Shown: piece after piece, positions 20,956-32,080 of the stretch | Numbering within the stretch: the first letter of the stretch is position 1 | Layout: each line of letters begins with the position of its first letter | Origin: Prorocentrum cordatum | Taxonomy: Eukaryota; Sar; Dinophyceae; Prorocentrales; Prorocentraceae | Direction of reading: 5' to 3' | Assembly: GCA_963575745.1 (NCBI GenBank) | Contig: CAUYUJ010007470.1 | Location: forward strand, 1-46,594 | DNA length: 46,594 bases | Notes under the pieces: generated by a model | What the model saw: the letters and a program-made list of their open reading frames with translations, nothing else | Database searches by the model: none | What the model was told of the DNA's origin: nothing | Program-made: the position numbers and the translations under genes

Positions 20956-22080
20956 GGAACGCGGGGCGACGTCTCTTCAAAACGAGGACCCAACACCACA
21001 GGATGGTTGGGAAAAAACAATAATCCCATTTTAGATGTGGGGAAAATGACGGGGGACCCCGCTGGGCCGGAATATATACATGCACGGACAAACGCCAATG
21101 CAAACTATAACGGGCAACATGTGGGTGATTTCTTTTATTTGGAAATATTCTGGGTGACCCACCGTCTTCCGTGGCCACCCTGGTCCGGATCGAACGACAT
21201 TCTCGATCATCTAACTGAAGCAACACAGAGAGGAGAGCCTTCAAACACAGAGAACAGCCCGCGCTCCACAGGGCTCCTTGCCGTGGGATTCGTGACTAGA
21301 AACCAAAAGTGCCACGCATAGGTCGACCCAATTGGACTGATCTTTTCCTCTCGTAACCCATGCTCAGACACGTGTTTAGAAAGGGTTAAAGATCCAAGCG
21401 GACCGACTGTAACACACCTTTGGTCCCTCTTACCGCCGCGCCGCTTCGCGCCTCCCCGGGCGGCCTTGAATCCGCTGTCCGACCCGGGCAAAACACACAC
21501 ACACAGGGCGGTTGCTCGATCTGGTCGACGCATGGTACCGGGAAGTGCGGGGAGTAATCTGGCGGTCGGGAATTTCGGACCAACATTTCCCAGAAAACGT
21601 GTTTCGAGATCCCTGTCGACAACGCAAGACCCTTCCACCCGAGAAAGTAGAGCATCACTACTCGGAATCAGCAAGAACACGCAACCCTAAAATCAAGCTC
21701 TGGGTCTTGAACATCCCTGACCTTGGCGTCGAACATTCAACGTTCGATATAAAAGCGGTGGGGCCGTCGAAACCATGCCTATAACATATCACCCCACCGC
21801 TGGGTAATGACCGTGTCTGGTCTATCGGATAGCCGATGCCACTTCCCGTGCATATGGAGTATCCTTATTTCATCCCTCATAAATCATCCACGCAATACTG
21901 TAATACTTGGAATCCACGTGCACACGGTTGATTACCATACCCTCATTCGAGTCTGAACGTAGTTGGAGGATGCATCCATCTACGCGCTCCTCATCGTAAT
22001 CCAAGTTGGCATGCTTTAATATCGTGTGATTGTCGATCTACGTGAGGTTTCCATTTTAGCCTCGATTTTGATCCGGGTTC
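20956..22080. other. No feature recognised
   Basis: About 1.1 kb of mixed sequence. Short frames of up to about 150 codons on either strand show no family resemblance. Confidence 0.35.
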
Positions 22081-22084
22081 TATG

Positions 22085-22715
22085 CATGGGATACTGCAAC
22101 TGTTTTCGAAGGGGCCCACGGCCCGAATTCCCAGATCTCTGGGGCGCCCTGGGGGTCGGTCGCGCGACCTGCCCAACGGCAGGAGGGCCCCCAGAGGGGG
22201 CCAAGACGGGCCCAATAAGGCCCCCAAGACGGCCCAATATGGCCCCGAGTCGCCGAACAAAAAGGCTCCGAGGCGTCCAAGGTGGCCCACAGACAGCGCA
22301 AAAGGCGCCCAGGACGCCCCAAGAGAGCTCCACAAGGCACCCCAAAAGGGCTCCGATGCCACAGTCATCGATTGTCGTGTGGTTTTTGGCAGATCTGAGT
22401 GATTTCACCTTTTTTGGCTTTCGGCGCTCCAATACTGCCAAAAAGGTCCCCAATATCGCCACCAGGCAGCTCCAAAGGCCCCCAAGAATGACACCCAAAA
22501 GGCCCCAGAGGGGGAACACGAACCTACATTTTGAGTTCTTCGCCCCCAAGATGCCCCCTCACAGATTCCATGAATCTCCCCAATAAGCCCACATGAAAAT
22601 CCAAGAGGCCCGAAAGAGACCCCCGAGAGGCCACCGAGATACCACACAACTGCCTCCAAGAGGCTTGCGAGACGCCTCTCAATACATCCCCACAAACATC
22701 TCACAGGCTTCTTAC
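22085..22715 (+). repeat. Dispersed GGCCCC/AAGAGG-rich repeat, copy 2
   Basis: Same landmarks as copy 1: GGGGAACACGAAC, then ACATTTTGAG at about 22510-22535, then CGCCCCCAAGATG. It is flanked by CCAAGAGGCCCG- and GAGAGGCC-rich sequence. Confidence 0.75.
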
Positions 22716-22754
22716 CTGCAGCTGAGGCGCGGTGGCGGGGTGGGCCGAACGCTA

Positions 22755-23180
22755 CTTAACCGCTCTCTCTCTTTCCCTCTCGCGCTCTCTCTCTCTCTCA
22801 CACATTTTTCCTCTCTCTCTCATATATATATATATATATGCATGTATCTCTCTCCCTCTCCCCCTCTCTATATTTGAACTATGTTCATGTCTGTATTTAC
22901 AAGAACGTGTAAGTATTTATGCCTGTCTGTCTGCATCCATGCGTGCATGCATGTATGCATGTGCACATGGATGCACATGTGTGTGAATGTATGTATGCAT
23001 GCGTATGTGTATATATCTATACATCTGTTTCACGAATACATGCATATCCATGTCTTCATGTGTGCGTGCATAACTTTGTACATGTTTGTATGTGTGTGTA
23101 CGTGTGTATGTGAATGTACATACATATGTCTATATTAGTAATCATATGTATGTTTGTTTGTTTGTATGTACGTATAGACA
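22755..23180. repeat. CT, TA and ATGCATG/GTATG simple repeats
   Basis: (CT)n at 22760-22860 with an (AT)n insert near 22824, then GCATG/GTATG-type repeats to about 23170. No gene. Confidence 0.85.
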
Positions 23181-23429
23181 TACTTAGCCATCAATGGCTC
23201 CAAACCTATCGTGGGTGATGATGGTGATGATGACAATGATGATGACGAGGAAGACGATCCTGTTTTCACACGCGCACACTCCAGTCCACTGTACTGTACC
23301 GTACTAGACAGTGCGGCCCACCAGCTGCGTCAGGTGAGCAACGTGCCGACCATGCCTCCCCCGCGGGCGTTTCCGCATAGGAGCGCTCAGAAGTGGTCCA
23401 GGCAGGCAGGGCGCTATAGTCAGGTGGTG

Positions 23430-23570
23430 CGTAGGCATCGGCATAGGCATAGGCATAAGAGCGCGCAGAAGTGATGCATATGCATAGGCATAGGCGTAAG
23501 CATAGGCGTCAGGAGGGAGGCGTAGGCATAGGCATAGGCATAGGCATAGGCATAGGCATAATACACAATT
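23430..23570. repeat. (GGCATA)n hexamer array
   Basis: GGCATA units at 23435-23458 and 23485-23560 with GGCGTA variants. The remainder of 23181-23820 has no recognisable gene. Confidence 0.9.
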
Positions 23571-23819
23571 ATATGTATTTATGGATATGATTCGTGTGGG
23601 CGTGCTATAACTCGTTGCACTGACATCTGGCGGGGAAAGGATACTCAGTTCGACGGCCCCGTGCGCGCTGCAGGTGTGATCGCCACCACTTCGTCAATTT
23701 CGCACACACACACACCGCAGGAGGGCCTGCAAACGGCCGTTGCCCAGTGGGGGCGCGGCGCCCGCGCCACCAGTGAGGCAGTCTGCGTGTGCCGGCTGCG
23801 CGGCAAGGGGACAAACCGT

Positions 23820-24070
23820 ACCTCGAGACGAGGTCCACCACTCGACAAGATGCACGGTCGAAAGCGTGGTCGCTGAAGCTGGCTCGAAGGCTCGGGCCGT
23901 AGAGGTGTCGTGAAGGACATCTTTGCGGGCGCTGGTTGCCGGCTCGATCTCGAGAGGAGGCCCACTAATCGACCCAATGCGCAGTCGAAAATGTTGCCGC
24001 TGAAGTCGGCTCGGCGGCCGGTGCCGCAGAGGTGCCGCGAGGGGCGCCGCTCGCAGGGCGGCAGACGGCG
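23820..24070. repeat. ~129-bp imperfect tandem duplication
   Basis: CTCGAGACGAGG.CCAC at 23821 and CTCGAGAGGAGGCCCAC at 23949 begin two copies. Both continue with GCAGTCGAAA or CGGTCGAAA, then GCCGCTGAAG or TCGCTGAAG. Confidence 0.7.
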
Positions 24071-24834
24071 GCCACCTGGTCGGTGGGTGAGTGTGCACAC
24101 GCGCCATCCGTTCCACGGGTCGTCGGATCTGTCTCCTAGTCAGCGGGCTTTTTTTGGAGCTCAACGCCCGCACAGCCTTGGTGAACACAGCAGCGGCGGC
24201 TGGGACAGCGCTGCTGGCAGTGAGGGAGACCTCACTGACCAAAAGAAGACCTCCAGCAGCCCCGATGGCCAGGAGAAGCAGGATGATGAGGGGCAGGATG
24301 AGGAGGAGTCAGCGAATAGTGCGGCATCCGTGGTCCGCGGCGGGACTGCACGCGCGAGGGCACTTCAGCTGCAGTTAAGCTCGTCGTCGTCGCCGCGCGA
24401 CGTGAATCGGCATCGTAAGAGTGCACGGGGCGAGGCGTGCCCACTGCGCCAGCACTGCGACCTGCTACGGTCATGAACTTTTGTTTAGCGTATCACGACC
24501 GCGGACCCAGCGACACGCTGTGCCTTGCAAGTGGGTCGCGTGTCGCTCTTCTCCGCGGGGCGTGAGGCTGGGAAAAGCTCAGGACGGTGACGCTTGGGGA
24601 CCGCAGCGTGGCTAGCGTGTCGCGCTGCCGACCGTAGCGGCTGTGGGGTGCGGCTGCTCGCGCCGCCCACGGGAAGGGGTGCCGGGCGCGCCATCCTCCG
24701 AGCCTGCAGCTGTGCATGCATGCACGAAGCGAGCTGCGCCAGTGCTCGCAGCACCGGCCCCAAGGCAGGCTGGCAGGTGCCAGTCTGCTGCCCATGCCTC
24801 CCCAACGGGAGGATGATGCGCAGGCCTGATCAGG
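24071..24834. other. No feature recognised
   Basis: Mixed GC-rich sequence. A plus frame (23910-24476) rich in Ser/Glu/Asp has no family resemblance. Confidence 0.35.
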
Positions 24835-25240
24835 GTGATGATGATGATGCTGCTGATTATGATGATGAAGGAGGAGGATAAGAATGCGGAGGATGATAAG
24901 GATGTGGGTGATGAAGATGAGGATGAGGACGAGGATGACGATGATGACGATGACGATGATGATGATGTTGATGATGATGATGATGATCAGGATGCCGTTG
25001 CTGCTGATAATGCTGCTGCTGATGATGATGCTGCTCATGATGGTGATGATGATGATGATGATGATGATGGTGATGACGATGGCGATGGTGATGAAGATGA
25101 TGATGGTGATGATGATGTTGATGATGAGTATGTAGACGTAGCTGTATATGTAGATGTAGATACGGATGATGCTGCTGCTGATGATGCTGATGATGATGCT
25201 GATGATGCTGCTGATGATGATGATGAGGATGAGGAGGAGG
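24835..25240. repeat. (GAT)n block
   Basis: GATGATGAT with GAC, GCT and GAG variants. Poly-Asp and poly-His frames are artefacts. Confidence 0.97.
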
Positions 25241-25345
25241 AGGAAGAGGAGAAGGAGGAGGGGGAGGAGGTGGTGGAGGAGGAGGAGGAGGAGGAGGAGG
25301 GCGGGAGGAGGAGGAGGAGGAGGAGGAGGAGGAGGAGGAGGAGCC
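25241..25345 (-). repeat. (TCC)n tract, minus-strand sense, at the 3' side of element Y
   Basis: GAGGAGGAGG run on the plus strand, (TCC)n in the sense of Y. It starts where the Y 3' sequence ends and passes on into the GAT block. Confidence 0.9.
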
Positions 25346-25385
25346 CGCGCCTCGGAGGGGGGCGTGGTCTGTCAGCCGCCCGCGC

Positions 25386-26285
25386 CTAGCCCCCAGCGCC
25401 GGCGCGCGTGCCGACGGCCAGCTCAGTGACGTTGAAGCCGCCGTCCTCGTCCAGGGCGGCAGCGACGGTCTCGCCGTCAAGATGATCTTCACCTGGTGGT
25501 AGATCACCAGCCGAATCAGGTACAGGGCGGACAGGAGCAGGCTCAGGCTGCGAACCATGCTGTCCTTGACCCGCAGGGAGTACACCACCAGGCAGGGAGG
25601 CAACCGCCGAAGTAGCAGAAGGCGCCTCACCCGCTGTGTCGGCGGTGCACTGCGCAGCCATAAGTCGATTGAAAGCATATTGATCTTCATCCGCCTCTCC
25701 GAGTTCATCCTCAACGTCGTGCATGCTGCAAGCGTCCACTTCAGGCACTTCCATACTTTCAGCTTCAGCCTGTGCCATCATGAGCTCGTCCACGCCCACC
25801 ACTCCGTCTTCGGGGAACGTGACCTCGGCGCCGAGTACAGGAAGAGCGGGATCGTCCTCAGCGTTGCCTTCCAATCGAGCGCCTGGGTTGTGCAACGTCC
25901 AGATCACAAGCTCGCGCTGCTCTGCAGAAAGTTGGTAATTTTCATCCAGATATCTAGTAGCAACCACAATCTGAACAGGCGAAAAAGCATCTCCATGTTC
26001 CGCAGAGGGAGAGGAGCCCCCTTGCGCCACTGCGATCGCAGCCCGAACTAAAGCACTGACAGTTTGGAGCGCCCGCAGTTTTAGCATAGCTTGACGTTCC
26101 TCATCGCCGTCGCGATGAGAGGGCGCACCAGATCCTTCTTCAAGGGCGCCCCCCGCGTGGCCCACAACCCGCGGGGCAGGAATGGGCGGCGGCGACGTTG
26201 ACGCAGACGCAGGTGAAGACGAGACAGCAGAAGGCCGAAGCGCCCCCCCCGAGGGGGCCGTCTGGGTAGATAACGCCAAACCCAT
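25386..26285 (-). CDS. Element Y 3' terminal coding region, unknown function
   Basis: The frame becomes coding-like around 26285 and runs to the stop at 25386. Before it, on the minus strand, the coding frame is a different one, so a frameshift lies near 26230-26300. The product has no motif I can name. A helical stretch (ERQAMLKLRALQTVSALVRA) is followed by VQIVVATRYLDENYQLSAEQ and then a strongly acidic part (MEVPEVDACSMHDVEDELGE). It is probably the C-terminus of the Y polyprotein. The element ends about 40 bp after the stop and meets (TCC)n. Confidence 0.55.
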   Translation of the reverse strand: MGLALSTQTAPSGGALRPSAVSSSPASASTSPPPIPAPRVVGHAGGALEEGSGAPSHRDGDEERQAMLKLRALQTVSALVRAAIAVAQGGSSPSAEHGDAFSPVQIVVATRYLDENYQLSAEQRELVIWTLHNPGARLEGNAEDDPALPVLGAEVTFPEDGVVGVDELMMAQAEAESMEVPEVDACSMHDVEDELGEADEDQYAFNRLMAAQCTADTAGEAPSATSAVASLPGGVLPAGQGQHGSQPEPAPVRPVPDSAGDLPPGEDHLDGETVAAALDEDGGFNVTELAVGTRAGAGG

Positions 26286-29200
26286 AGGTAGCCATCGTTT
26301 GATTGAAATCATCATCAGAGCTATCATTGGCAGCCGCTGGCGGGGAAGGGCGCGCGAGTGAAGACCGACTAGGAGGAGACGTCGCCGAAGCCGCAAGAGG
26401 TGCCGACGAAGAGGCCGCCTGAATGAACTCATCGTCAGAGCTCTCATCAGCAGCCACTGGCGAAGAAGGGCGCGACGGTGAAGTCCGAGTTGGGAGAGCC
26501 GCCGCCGAAGCCGCAGGCGGTGCCGACGATGAGGCCGCAGCGTCGCCGCCTTGATCTCGCCTGAAGGACTCCCGAGACCTGCGCAAGATCAGCTGTGCCT
26601 GCGCTTCAAACTCTCCGTCGGTGAGGACGGGGCCAAAGTGATGCGAGAACTCTCCAACATCCATTGTCTCATTCTCGTACTCGAGCGGCGGGGGCCCACC
26701 AGGTGCGGGCGCCGCCGTGGAAGTGGCAGTCTCGACCGTGCTCTCGATGTCCTCGTCGGTTGGGTTGGGGTAGCCGTCCGCATCAATGCTTTCGTTGCCT
26801 TCGCCAGGCAGATGGGCAGAGGCAGCTGCAGACGCTGCGCCCAGCAGGGCTTGCTCGTGAAGGTGTGGAAGCAGGAGCAAATCAGGGGCCGAAGCCTTCG
26901 CAGGACCAGGAAAGAAAGTACGGCGACCAAGCCGAAAATTCTCGCGCTCTCCTGGTGGCATCCTCGTGACATCGGGGCACCAATCCAATTGCCGCAGGTG
27001 CGCCAGCCCCTGACGCCGTAGCGCTGCAAGACGGCGCCGTTCATTGGGCGGCCGCGGGTCGCTGAGCTGTTGACGGAACCGCTCCCTCGGTATAGCGCCT
27101 TGATACCACCCATGCAAGCAAATATTAATGGCAAGCTCCCAGCGCTTCGCCCCGTCCGTCATCGAGTTGGCAGGGCATTGCAGAATATCTTTGAAGCCGC
27201 CATATCGCAACGTGCCCGCTGTGTAAGGAACGCACCATTCCATCCGCTGCTGCAAGTCGCTGCCGCTGGTACTTACAAGCAAACTCGGGGCCCATCTCTG
27301 TGACCACAAACCAATGCGATCCAACCAAGCCGTATATTGAGGGTGACCAGGGAAGCGCGGAGGAAGCGGGTCACCTCCAGCAGCGCTGACAAGAAGCCAA
27401 CCGCCGTCACCTTCTGAGCGATTGCCACCGCCGCTCTCCCGAAGTGCCATACACTGAGGGTGTCCATGGAAGCACTGAGGAAGAGGGTAACCTCCCGCAG
27501 CACCAACAAGTGGCCGAGCGCCGACACGACCCGAGCGAATGCCGTAGCCGCTTTCCAACTCCCAGATATCACCAGCCAACTCCTCAGCACGAATGCGCAA
27601 GTCAACGGCAACGAGCGAGCCATAGTCCCGCAGCTCAGGATGAAGGGGCCGAGATTCAGGCCGAAGGAGTTGAATCTCTTCTTCGATGCCAAGCGTGCCC
27701 ACAGCAAACGACGCAGAACTATGGGGCCACCAACGGAGCTCCATCAGAAGTTGGGCCCGCTCATGTGCCACCTTGAGCCAGCTGCCCGAATGCGATTGCT
27801 GTAATACTGTGTAGTGCTCGCCGAGCCTGAGGCGACCAGCACGTGAATTATGCCATTCCACATGAGCCACGCTTGAAGCCAGTGCAGTTCGTTCTTCCAG
27901 GGCAGCAGAAGGCTCGCTGAACAGTCCCACGAAGTGCTTGTAGCGAAAGACGATGCACAAGAAGTCCGTTGCCCACTTGATCCAGTCTTCGAAGTCTGTC
28001 AGACCATTAGCAACGAAGAAGAACGAGCACAGCCAAATGCGCGCCCACGATTGCACCAAAGAGCCTAATTCAGCCAACCGCGTACTCATGATGGGACCGC
28101 TCCCACTCGGCTGAAAGATATAGAATTTAGCTTCACCCCAGGCTGGCGGATAGCGAACACGCCCAGGTAGACAATCGTGCAGTGAGTGATGCCCAAGTGG
28201 CAAATCAACCATGAGTGCTGGGGGCCACTGGACAACAGGGGATGGCGGTTCTGGTAGTCCCGTCTTCCCCAGTTGCTGCCGCGGGCGACGGTGGGTCCGA
28301 GTCCGCCCAGCCTTCGGGCACGCCAATGCTCGAACACGAACAGCACCACGCGCTGTATGGAGAAGACGTTCAGGGCCGACGTAACCCAGATGCCGTACTT
28401 CGTGGTAGATGATGGTGGCAAGCTGCAGGTTCATCAGATCGTCGTCATATGCACCGCGGAGGCCCCAACGATCCATAATGTTACAAGGCAGTTCGACGCG
28501 GCCACCCGGCTTCGCCATGGCAACGCCCCACGCGAGACCGCGACAGGCAAGAGAATGGCTAATCTCATCTGAGCAGCCCTCGCAGCCAAAGGTGCATGAT
28601 CGAGGCCCAGACGGCGACGCAATCCTCGACGACGTGAGCCATCCCCCGCACAAGCCGCGCAGCAGCGCTGACGCCCAGGCCGCGGGGTAGGTGGCCATCT
28701 TGCCCTGCAAACATGTCCAGTCGATCTGTGTGAGATCACCCACCAGGGAAGGAAACCATTTGGACCACCATTTGACGATCGTGACCACCAACGGCGAGTC
28801 AGTGTTGTACTTGATGCCTAGAAACGGCCGCACCATGTCCCGAAGTAGCGCCGAGTAGGCGGTACGTTGAACAGCATGGCGAGCTTCAGGGAAATCTGTG
28901 AGGAGTGTGCGCGCCGAGTCAGCACCCGAAGAAGCCGTGCGTTGTGAAGCCAAGGCCAAGTATTCCACATAGGCTGGCTGATCCCAGAAGCGAGGAGACA
29001 GAATATTCCGAATATCAGAAAGTACTCGGAAAGGGGCCCAGCGTTCCGCGGCCACTTGAAGACGATGGAGGTAACGAACGTGCTCAGGATGAGAGGTGAG
29101 GGCCGACCGAATAAGCGCCGAACCACACATAGGACCAAGAGCACGAAGTTTGGGCCCCTCCACTGGCCAAGACAATGAAAGTCCACATACCGCAGAGCGC

Positions 29201-29589
29201 CACCAGGCAACCGCAGAAGCCGCACCAGGTTGTGAATATCTTGTTGCAGTAGCTGCTTGGGAAGTGGTGCGAACTGTGCCGCGTAGGACAGCGTGGGTAG
29301 CGCTCTGGCCATGTAGTTGATTGCATTCAAAGAAGCTGGCGCAGCCGACGAAGAAAGTGCCGAGATACGAGTTCTGTATAGATCCCACGGGCTCAGCCAA
29401 GAGCATAAATCGGTAACGGCGGGTCCCAACCACATGCCCAGGTAGAGCAGCTTCGCTTCGATGCGAAAGGCAAGCCAGTGAGGTACCAGTTGTTCAAGCC
29501 CAATTCGCAATCCGTCTCTCAGATCGCCGCCAAACGCCCCCGCGAGCGGGGCGATAACGCACTTCGGTGGCTTGAGCTTAAGGTTGGCA
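26280..29589 (-). CDS. Element Y ORF2 second half: RT thumb, zinc cluster, long unknown region (frameshifted)
   Basis: Continues the RT after a one-base shift at 29590. 29589-29155 is read in one frame (AKLLYLGMWLGP, typical of the RT thumb). After a further shift near 29155 the frame stays open to 26140. A Cys-x3-Cys-x2-Cys-x5-His-x3-Cys cluster lies at about 28546-28596 (SCTFGCEGC, then HSLAC). It sits where X and E1 have their zinc knuckle. About 600 residues of unknown sequence follow, starting near a Met at 28089. They include two copies of a ~39-residue unit (PLPQCFHGHPQ and PLPPRFPGHPQ) and an acidic serine-rich duplication (ESSDDEFIQA and DSSDDDFNQT). No RNase H motif is present. Part of this could be a separate ORF3. 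Confidence 0.6.
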
Positions 29590-32080
29590 TTTTTTCAGCC
29601 ACCGCCATGACCCGTGCCAAGAAACGCAAGTCCACCAAGGCGAATAACACGCCACCGATATCATCAGCGCATGCGCGAAAGAGACCGCGATGTTTGAGCT
29701 CCAACCCAATCCGAAGATCTTCAAGAAACGGCGATGTGGCTGCCGCGAACAGGCTACCAGGCAACGCACATCCTTGGATGATGCCGCACTCAATGGCACA
29801 GAGATCCGTAGTAATCCCACCGAGCCGCCCCGCAGCCGTGACAGACGCACACAGCGAGCAACAGGCAGAGAAGAGCGCATCAGGGAGGCGAAGCCGTTTG
29901 AGCACTGTGAAGAGGTATTGCTGGCTCAAGCTGGGGAACGCCTGGCCGAAGTCGAGTGCCACCGAGATCGGCTGCTGATCCCTCGCCCGAGGATGAAGGG
30001 ACGCAGTCCTCGCCGTACCGTCGAGTTCCAGAATGATCGAAGTAAACTGCCTGCCCGCGATAAATCCCCGCTGCGTCCTGGAAGTAGTTTGCTGCACGAT
30101 CGGCGAGAAAGCCACGTTAAGAGTCGCAGAGATGACCTTCAGATCAGTATTGTGGAGGCCGAGAGTACGCGCAGTGTCAGGGGGGCGAACGACGCCACGC
30201 TCGTCATCGTCACCAGCTTGACAACCTTTTGGGAGAAATGCCTGCAACGTCGCTCCCGCTGACGGGAAGAGCGTCTGGCCATCCGTCATCAAGCGGCAAG
30301 CCTGCCATAGGACCTCAGCTCCATGCTCGTGTGCTGCCCATGCTACGGAGGGGAGGCCGTCCACTCCAGGAGCAGAGCGTGAAGGTGCCATACGCCTCAA
30401 GGTACGCTGAAGCATCTGGCGCGACGGCGGGGGCAGATCATCGAACTCGCACGGTTTGACAAACTTCTGGGCGTACCTCTCAGCGTGCGCAGGGTATGCA
30501 GGTGGGCGAGCTGACACGGGTGCCCAATAGCTGACCAATGCGTTCAACTTCTCGGCTAGATCAGAAAACTGCTGGTCGCCCACCTGAATGGCGCGCAACG
30601 TGAGCCGCTTGCCGAAGGGGACCCAAAGCTTGGCTTTCCTTTGAGCTGCAGAAAGAGTGCCAGGAGAGACCTTAGCGCGGCCTTTCCCATGAAGCGCACC
30701 TTGTTGGAGAACTGCAAGTTGTTGCTCAGCCGCTCGATGTTGAATGGTACCCACCCAAGCTTGAAACGCCGAGGGATGAACCAACTGAACCAGTCCCTCG
30801 GAGGTGATGTTGACGCAGCTATCGAAGACCTCGGACGAGTTGGTAGCCTTCTGAGCCAGACGCGCATCCTGCCGCCAAATAGCGCGGGCAACTTGCCGTG
30901 CGAAAATCAGTTGGGCTTCAGGTTTGTCGATGTCGGTAACCAGTATTTGTTGGAGCGTATCATATGCCGCTGAGTCAATAAGCACCTTGTACCTCTCCAG
31001 CTGCCGAGGTGGAGACATCTCTGTGAAGAACCGACCATCTTGGCGCAGAAGCTTGCGGAGTCGGGCGCGAACGTCATCACAAAGATATACAAAACGCGGA
31101 ACAGGGCGTCGATAGCTATGGTCAAGTGAGCGATGCTGAAGATGGACCCGAAGGGCAGCATGATCTGAAATGTGCTGCTCGCTGGGACGCTCAGGAGACG
31201 ACGCAACAGCTGCGGAGTGATGAAGTTGGCAGGCGACCCATCCAGGCTCGGGTATCCAAAGACGATCAAGCTGAGCTACGGTATGAGAGTCCTTGCAATA
31301 ATGCGTAGGGTCTTCCGCCGAAATCTCAAGCATCTTGTCCAGCGCCACCATCCAGCTCTTCATGTGCGTACGATTGTTGTTGGTCGGACGGGTCGATCGC
31401 TTCAGGCTCGGCTGAGAAAGATGTAGTGGCTCCGATGCTGCAACGTTGAAATCACCACACACTGCCGCCAATCTTGACTGGGGGTCAGCTTGTGCCCACT
31501 CTAAGTCTGTCGAAATGAGAGAAGATATACGCTGAACATCGTCATGATGAAGGTCATGGTTGTGCACGTTGTAATGTCGAATCTCAACTTGTGATCCAAC
31601 CAACCACGTCTTGAGCACCCGACCTGGAACCAGCGAGCGAGAAGAGGGCGCCGCCATCGAATTAGCAGACAGCGGCACCACCGTCGCCACACCACCTCGC
31701 GTATAGCCGCAAGCGTCAGTGTCGAACGAACCAAAGACAGTAACCTCTGGAGCGATACGCCGCAAGAAAAAGCGAAGCTCATGCAACGACTGATGAACCT
31801 CTTGTAAAGCAAACACAGAGGACGATATCCCAGCCAACTGTAAGTACGCCGCTTTAGACATCGCTTGCATGCCCCGCCAACGTAGAAGTGCGCGAGCGTT
31901 CCACGTGACAAAGGACAGCTCAGAGCACTTTAGAGGGGTACTGCCAGTGGCCTGATGCAGAAAGATGTCGTCGTAGATGCTACAGAGACCACTCTGGCGC
32001 CACCGTCGACGCGGCGATAGGGTCAAGGAGGCGACGTAGCTCTGCACGTGACCATTGCCGAGCAGTGATCGCCACATCAT
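29519..32080 (-). CDS. Element Y ORF2 first half: EEP endonuclease and reverse transcriptase
   Basis: The frame is open from 32215; I take the Met at 32080 as a provisional start, which overlaps the end of ORF1. Counting from 32215, the endonuclease motifs are SFVTWNAR (residues 101-108), FALQEVH (135-141), CGDFNV (253-258), QLDRLW (315-320) and ISDHAAL (349-355), all key residues present. RT follows: SAPGVDG (614-620), QAFLPKG (658-664), GLHNTDLK (686-693), QRGFIAGR (715-722), motif A VALDFGQAF (752-760), motif B GIIQGCALPG (811-820) and motif C ACADDIGG (848-855). This is the core of target-primed reverse transcription. The frame is lost after MAVAEK at a six-T run (29590-29595); reading one base over continues the RT. 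Confidence 0.9.
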   Translation of the reverse strand: MMWRSLLGNGHVQSYVASLTLSPRRRWRQSGLCSIYDDIFLHQATGSTPLKCSELSFVTWNARALLRWRGMQAMSKAAYLQLAGISSSVFALQEVHQSLHELRFFLRRIAPEVTVFGSFDTDACGYTRGGVATVVPLSANSMAAPSSRSLVPGRVLKTWLVGSQVEIRHYNVHNHDLHHDDVQRISSLISTDLEWAQADPQSRLAAVCGDFNVAASEPLHLSQPSLKRSTRPTNNNRTHMKSWMVALDKMLEISAEDPTHYCKDSHTVAQLDRLWIPEPGWVACQLHHSAAVASSPERPSEQHISDHAALRVHLQHRSLDHSYRRPVPRFVYLCDDVRARLRKLLRQDGRFFTEMSPPRQLERYKVLIDSAAYDTLQQILVTDIDKPEAQLIFARQVARAIWRQDARLAQKATNSSEVFDSCVNITSEGLVQLVHPSAFQAWVGTIQHRAAEQQLAVLQQGALHGKGRAKVSPGTLSAAQRKAKLWVPFGKRLTLRAIQVGDQQFSDLAEKLNALVSYWAPVSARPPAYPAHAERYAQKFVKPCEFDDLPPPSRQMLQRTLRRMAPSRSAPGVDGLPSVAWAAHEHGAEVLWQACRLMTDGQTLFPSAGATLQAFLPKGCQAGDDDERGVVRPPDTARTLGLHNTDLKVISATLNVAFSPIVQQTTSRTQRGFIAGRQFTSIILELDGTARTASLHPRARDQQPISVALDFGQAFPSLSQQYLFTVLKRLRLPDALFSACCSLCASVTAAGRLGGITTDLCAIECGIIQGCALPGSLFAAATSPFLEDLRIGLELKHRGLFRACADDIGGVLFALVDLRFLARVMAVAEKMPTLSSSHRSALSPRSRGRLAAI

